Below, in pieces: positions 60,810-64,000 of a DNA stretch of 64,000 nt (position 1 is its first letter; each line of letters opens with the position of its first letter). The notes below the pieces were generated by a model. The model was not told where the DNA came from. It saw only the letters and a program-made list of their open reading frames with translations, and ran no database searches. Source of the stretch: Flavobacterium sp. WC2421 (GTDB lineage Bacteria; Bacteroidota; Bacteroidia; Flavobacteriales; Flavobacteriaceae); assembly GCF_040822115.1 (NCBI RefSeq), contig NZ_CP162004.1, positions 2,666,001 through 2,730,000 on the forward strand, in the 5' to 3' direction. The translations under genes and the position numbers were made by a program.

Positions 60810-61547
60810 ATGAAAAAACACATTCTTCTAACAACCTTATTTTTAATAGTCAGTTCTACTTTTTCTTTTGGTCAAACCGTAAAAAACGAATTAAAAATTA
60901 GCCCAATTACGACTAATTTTTATGTTTACACTACCTATAAAATGTTTGGCGCTAAAAAACAAGATGCCAATGCGATGTATGTGGTTACTCCAGCTGGTGT
61001 TATTCTTTTTGATTCCCCTTGGGATGATTTTCCATATCAATTGTTATTGGATAGTATTGAAGCAAAACATCATAAAAAAGTAGTTTTGGCACTATCCACA
61101 CATTCTCATGAAGATAGAACTTCAGGAATTGATTTCTACAAACAACATGGAATAAAAACCTATACCACTAAGAAAACAGATAAAATTTCGAAAGAAAATA
61201 AAAGACCAAGGGCTGAATTCCTAATGACTAAAGATTCTGTTTTCAATATTGGTGGATTTAAGTTTGAAACCTTTTATGGCGGTGAAGGGCATACAAAAGA
61301 TAATATTGTAGTTTGGTTTGATCAACAGAAAGTGCTTTATGGGGGATGCTTAGTAAAGAGCATAGATGCTACAGACTTAGAATATGTTGGAGAAGCTAAT
61401 ATAAAGCAATGGCCAAATACAATTAAACGGGTGCAAGCTAGATTCAAAAACCCAAAATACATTATTACAGGACATCATGATTGGACAAGTACAAATGCTT
61501 TAAGTCATACTTTAGATTTATTGGAAGAAAATAAAAAAACAAAGTGA
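60810..61547 (+). CDS. Subclass B1 metallo-beta-lactamase
   Basis: Periplasmic zinc beta-lactamase of 245 aa with a signal peptide (cleavage near FSFGQT). All six B1 zinc ligands are present: H98, H100 and H161 (site 1; HSHED and GEGHTKDN), and D102, C180 and H222 (site 2; GGCLVKS and TGHHDW). K184, which binds the drug carboxylate, is kept. Spacing and the WPNTIKRVQARF segment resemble the chromosomal flavobacterial enzymes (BlaB, IND, JOHN-1 types). It should hydrolyse penicillins and carbapenems. Expression level is unknown, and no mobile element is nearby, so this looks intrinsic. Confidence 0.93.
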   Translation: MKKHILLTTLFLIVSSTFSFGQTVKNELKISPITTNFYVYTTYKMFGAKKQDANAMYVVTPAGVILFDSPWDDFPYQLLLDSIEAKHHKKVVLALSTHSHEDRTSGIDFYKQHGIKTYTTKKTDKISKENKRPRAEFLMTKDSVFNIGGFKFETFYGGEGHTKDNIVVWFDQQKVLYGGCLVKSIDATDLEYVGEANIKQWPNTIKRVQARFKNPKYIITGHHDWTSTNALSHTLDLLEENKKTK

Positions 61548-61695
61548 TCCATGATTGATCTTAATTATTTCGACAATTTCTAACCCTATTTTAGAAAAGC
61601 AATAAAATAAAAAAAAGTTGATTTTTGAATTAGAATATTATATTTCCTCAAATTTGCAAAAGCATTACAACAAAATTAAACATAAAATATAAAAA

Positions 61696-62142
61696 ATGAT
61701 AATTGATAAAATTGAAAATTATGGCCTTTACGCTAACCTAACCGAAAGATTAGCTAGAGGATTTGAATTTATTAAAAATACTGATTTGGTTTCAATAGAA
61801 GCAGGGACCTATGAAATTGAGGATAAAGTCGTATTTGCTATTGTTCAGGAATACGATACAAAAGAAATCAAAGATTGTGTACTCGAAGGTCATACAAAAT
61901 ATATCGATATTCAATATGTGATTGAAGGGTCTGAATTAATTGGGGTAAGTACCAAAAATGATCAAAAAGTAGTGACTAGTGATTTAGATAAAGATTACAC
62001 TTTTTATGAAGGGGAAACAACATATTTAAAACTGGAGGCAGGAATGTTTACGGTGTTTTTTCCAGATGATTTGCACAGACCAAGTGTAAAAGATGGAGAA
62101 AGCACCAGAGTTAAAAAAGTAGTTGTCAAGGTTTTGATTTAA
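61696..62142 (+). CDS. YhcH/YjgK/YiaL family (DUF386) protein
   Basis: Cupin-fold protein of 148 aa with the family pattern LEGHTKYIDIQYVIEGSELI in the middle and MFTVFFPDDLHRPSVKDGES near the end. The conserved Glu/His residues there bind a metal or a sugar. Relatives include EbgC, and YhcH-type proteins occur in sialic-acid and beta-galactoside gene clusters and are thought to act as sugar anomerases. No such cluster is here. It is a single cytoplasmic gene, with a terminator following. Confidence 0.93.
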   Translation: MIIDKIENYGLYANLTERLARGFEFIKNTDLVSIEAGTYEIEDKVVFAIVQEYDTKEIKDCVLEGHTKYIDIQYVIEGSELIGVSTKNDQKVVTSDLDKDYTFYEGETTYLKLEAGMFTVFFPDDLHRPSVKDGESTRVKKVVVKVLI

Positions 62143-62164
62143 AAAGTAAAAATTAAAAGTTACT

Positions 62165-62199
62165 TATCCGAAAGTGCTATCACTTTCGGATTTTTTTTG
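62165..62199 (+). terminator. Terminator after YhcH-family gene
   Basis: ATCCGAAAGTG and CACTTTCGGAT form a perfect 11-bp stem with loop CTAT, followed by eight T. It lies 22 bases past the stop. Confidence 0.92.
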
Positions 62200-62236
62200 C
62201 GCTTAAAACTAAACAGTATTTTCTAATTTAATAAAA

Positions 62237-62268
62237 TTGTGAATTCTACTTTAAACACAATATCTTTG
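62237..62268 (+). promoter_or_regulatory. Putative promoter of DUF1697 gene
   Basis: TTG (62237-62239), a 21-base spacer, then TATCTTTG (62261-62268), 24 bases before the ATG. Good fit to the flavobacterial consensus. Confidence 0.62.
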
Positions 62269-62292
62269 GAACAATAACAAAAACTGTAAAAA

Positions 62293-62838
62293 ATGACAAC
62301 GCATCTCGCACTCCTTCGTGGTATCAATGTTTCTGGACATAATATGATGAAAATGGATTTATTAAAAACGACTTTGGAGAAAATAGGTTTTACCAATGTG
62401 GCTACCTATATTCAATCAGGTAATGTTTTTGTAGATTCTGAAGAAGAAAGTGCTGCCAAAGTTGGTTTCATCATCAAACAAGAAATTTTTAAAGCATTTG
62501 GACATGATGTACCAACGATTGTAATAGGAATAGAAGATTTAAAAAAATGTTTTACCAACAATCCTTTTTTGAAAGAGAAAGAATTGGACATCAAAAAAAT
62601 ATATGTGGCTTTTGTTTCTAAAGAATTGCGTTCTGAAAATATCAATGATTTAAAAATTAGTCAGTTTAAACCAGATGAAGCCCAAATTGACGGCAACAGA
62701 ATCTTTATTAAATATGCCGTAGGTGCAGGAAAAACTCGATTAGACCAAAAATACATTGAGAAAAAATTAAGTCTTACTGCAACGATTAGAAATTGGAATA
62801 CAGTAACGCAGTTGTTGAAAATGTATGAAGAACGATAA
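62293..62838 (+). CDS. DUF1697 domain protein
   Basis: Cytoplasmic protein of 181 aa. It starts HLALLRGINVSGHNMMKMDL and has TNVATYIQSGNVFVDSEEE, the N-terminal signature of DUF1697, and ends with a TIRNWNTVTQLLKMYEE motif that is also characteristic. The family is widespread in bacteria. A two-domain alpha-beta fold is known, but I know of no activity. It has its own promoter and follows a terminator, so it is transcribed independently. Confidence 0.93.
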   Translation: MTTHLALLRGINVSGHNMMKMDLLKTTLEKIGFTNVATYIQSGNVFVDSEEESAAKVGFIIKQEIFKAFGHDVPTIVIGIEDLKKCFTNNPFLKEKELDIKKIYVAFVSKELRSENINDLKISQFKPDEAQIDGNRIFIKYAVGAGKTRLDQKYIEKKLSLTATIRNWNTVTQLLKMYEER

Positions 62839-62916
62839 AAGAATTTAAAAATGATTAAATTGAAGCAACCTTTACTATCAAATAGCATCTTGTAAGAAAT
62901 TTAAACGTTGATAAAA

Positions 62917-63345
62917 ATGAAAAAATCAATTATTTTTTGTGCTTTGCTAGCCCTTTTTTGTTCTTGTTCCAATGACAATATAAAAGCGATCACAACCGCG
63001 TATCATGGAAAATGGGAATTATACAAAATGTCTGGAAACTTGCCAAATTCTGAAACTACTGGTACAGGAATGGAGTGGCAAGAGAGTTACACTTTCAAAA
63101 CTGATGGTAGCTTTACTAAATCCAGAACTAGAAATGGAGAAAAAACGGAACTGTCAGGAACCTATGTTTTTTCAAAAGTGCAAGAGGAGTCTTTTCTGGA
63201 ATTAACCTATAAAATCGATAGTGATATAATAGGGAGTTGTTATGGAAATAATAAGGAAGAGCTTTATATCCTGCCCAATTCAATTTTGTCAAGTACTTGG
63301 AGAAATTGTGATGGTCCAGGATTAGAATATAAAAAAGTAAACTAG
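62917..63345 (+). CDS. Lipocalin-like lipoprotein
   Basis: Protein of 142 aa from the ATG at 62917; the start 3 codons earlier would precede the signal. The lipobox is LFCSC (Cys16 or so). The beta-rich mature part follows the lipocalin-like pattern of Bacteroidetes lipoproteins: HGKWELYKMSG at the start, ESYTFKTDGSFTKSRTRNGE and then LSGTYVFSK. A pair of Cys (IGSCYG and WRNCDG) may form a disulfide. It is anchored in the envelope; ligand and role are unknown. Confidence 0.85.
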   Translation: MKKSIIFCALLALFCSCSNDNIKAITTAYHGKWELYKMSGNLPNSETTGTGMEWQESYTFKTDGSFTKSRTRNGEKTELSGTYVFSKVQEESFLELTYKIDSDIIGSCYGNNKEELYILPNSILSSTWRNCDGPGLEYKKVN

Positions 63346-63370
63346 GAAGTTGTTTTAATACGAAGCTACT

Positions 63371-63425
63371 ATTGTTTAAAGATAAAAAGAACTTCTCTTT
63401 TAATCTTTAAACAATATTTTTTTTT
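63371..63425 (+). terminator. Strong terminator after lipocalin-like gene
   Basis: A 20-bp near-perfect stem (ATTGTTTAAAGATAAAAAGA at 63371-63390 with 63396-63415, one mismatch) and loop ACTTC are followed by about ten T to 63425. Confidence 0.85.
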
Positions 63426-63506
63426 GCAAAAATAAATCGGTTATATTTACTACTTAATACTAATTTTCATACCGTTTCTTTAAGCTCATTTTATATTATA
63501 AAAATT

Positions 63507-64000
63507 ATGTCTTTAAAACTATCCGTTATTATCAGTTTGTTTTTTGCCTCATTTGCATTTGCACAAACAGGAACTCCCACAGATTATCTATCATCACAAT
63601 TTCATAAAGAACGAAGAGCAGCACTACGTACTAAAATGCCCAATAATAGTGTGGCGGTTTTTTTTGGAAATCCAGTTCGCAACCGCGCTAATGATGTTGA
63701 TTATGTGTACCATCAAGATCCTGATTTTTATTACTTAACGGGATATAAAGAACCCAATTCAGTTTTAGTAATTTTTTCGAATGATCAGACCAATAAAGAG
63801 GGTAAAACCTACAACGAAATGTTATATGTGCAGGAAAAAAATCCAAAAGCAGAGCAGTGGACAGGTATTCGTTTGGGCACTGATGGAGCCAAAAAAGAAC
63901 TGGGGTTTGATGTAGCTTTTAATGGAAAAGATTTTTTGAATTCAGGGATTGACTATGCTAGTTTTTCGACAGTGCAATCCAAGGAATTTAATGATGACTA
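63507..64000 (+). CDS. Secreted Xaa-Pro aminopeptidase (aminopeptidase P family), 3' end outside window
   Basis: The frame opens at the ATG at 63507 and runs off the window (about 164 codons seen). A signal peptide (SVIISLFFASFAFAQ) is followed by the aminopeptidase P N-terminal (creatinase-like) domain: FHKERRAALRTKMPNNSVAV, FFGNPVRNRANDVDYVYHQD, PDFYYLTGYKEPNSVLVI. This domain pattern is diagnostic of the PepP group (M24B), which removes N-terminal residues before proline using two manganese ions. The metal-binding pita-bread domain is beyond base 64000. The signal peptide makes it a periplasmic or outer-envelope form. Confidence 0.92.
   Translation, partial: MSLKLSVIISLFFASFAFAQTGTPTDYLSSQFHKERRAALRTKMPNNSVAVFFGNPVRNRANDVDYVYHQDPDFYYLTGYKEPNSVLVIFSNDQTNKEGKTYNEMLYVQEKNPKAEQWTGIRLGTDGAKKELGFDVAFNGKDFLNSGIDYASFSTVQSKEFNDD

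Noticed and set aside
1-64000. tRNA or rRNA genes
   Set aside because: I looked in the gene-free stretches for cloverleaf-like GTTCRA arms and conserved rRNA segments and saw none. A dedicated tRNA scan could still find a divergent one.

Overview
This window is a chromosomal stretch of a Flavobacterium-type member of the Bacteroidetes. The evidence is an AT-rich sequence (typical lines about one third G+C), promoter-like TAnnTTTG motifs a short distance before many genes, few purine-rich ribosome binding sites, many Bacteroidetes-style signal peptides ending near a Gln, and the gene content (SusB-like GH97, a TonB-dependent receptor with a carboxypeptidase-regulatory-like N-terminus, BT_3928/DUF1599, LytTR regulator, subclass B1 metallo-beta-lactamase). 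I see no rRNA, tRNA, CRISPR array, transposase, integrase or phage gene.

Layout. Bases 1-4.3 kb (+): 3' end of a GH3 beta-glucosidase, a GH97 glucosidase and a secreted M28 peptidase, a polymer-digesting group. 4.3-9.2 kb (-): AI-2E family permease, PAS histidine kinase, beta-barrel protein, kdsA and a small lipoprotein. 9.3-10.3 kb (+): a YeeE/YedE sulfur transporter split into two genes. 10.3-17.3 kb (-): a lysoplasmalogenase / alkylglycerol-monooxygenase-like pair, then clpS, prmA, tpiA, a TlpA thioredoxin, a lipoprotein, the BT_3928-type DoxX protein and DUF1599. 17.4-18.9 kb (+): folP and a lipoprotein. 19-24.6 kb (-): rlmH, an ABM protein, a secreted adenosine deaminase, an MscS channel and DUF2254. 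25-30 kb (+): nadC, BrkB/YihY, DUF2147 and priA. 30-36 kb: an orphan LytTR regulator, rpsF-rpsR-rplI, a TonB-dependent receptor and a fasciclin protein. 36-45.9 kb: pheT, an aldehyde dehydrogenase/DUF779/AraC module, a large PLP enzyme, a phosphoglycolate-phosphatase-like HAD and DUF1853. 45.9-48.1 kb: the most accessory-looking part, a G+C-rich FAD monooxygenase with an N-terminal DnaJ-like zinc module followed by 700 bases of palindromic repeats. 48.1-57 kb (-): bestrophin, an RND efflux operon (adaptor, pump, TolC) and recG. 57.2-64 kb (+): TlpA thioredoxin, two small proteins of unknown role, a class C beta-lactamase-like serine hydrolase with TPRs, a complete subclass B1 metallo-beta-lactamase, YhcH, DUF1697, a lipocalin-like lipoprotein and the start of a secreted aminopeptidase P.

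Most of the window is ordinary core genome. The best leads are: a two-gene set predicted to break down ether lipids, whose promoter-like motif lies in the loop of a 17-bp palindrome; the foreign-looking zinc-module FAD monooxygenase; the chromosomal B1 metallo-beta-lactamase next to a serine hydrolase; and three kinds of non-coding repeat. One of these has conserved ends around an unrelated hairpin in each copy (8.6 kb and 41.9 kb). Another is a pair of about 103-bp palindromic units (47.6-47.9 kb), followed by a sequence that can form nested stems. I found no clear multi-gene system that is entirely new.
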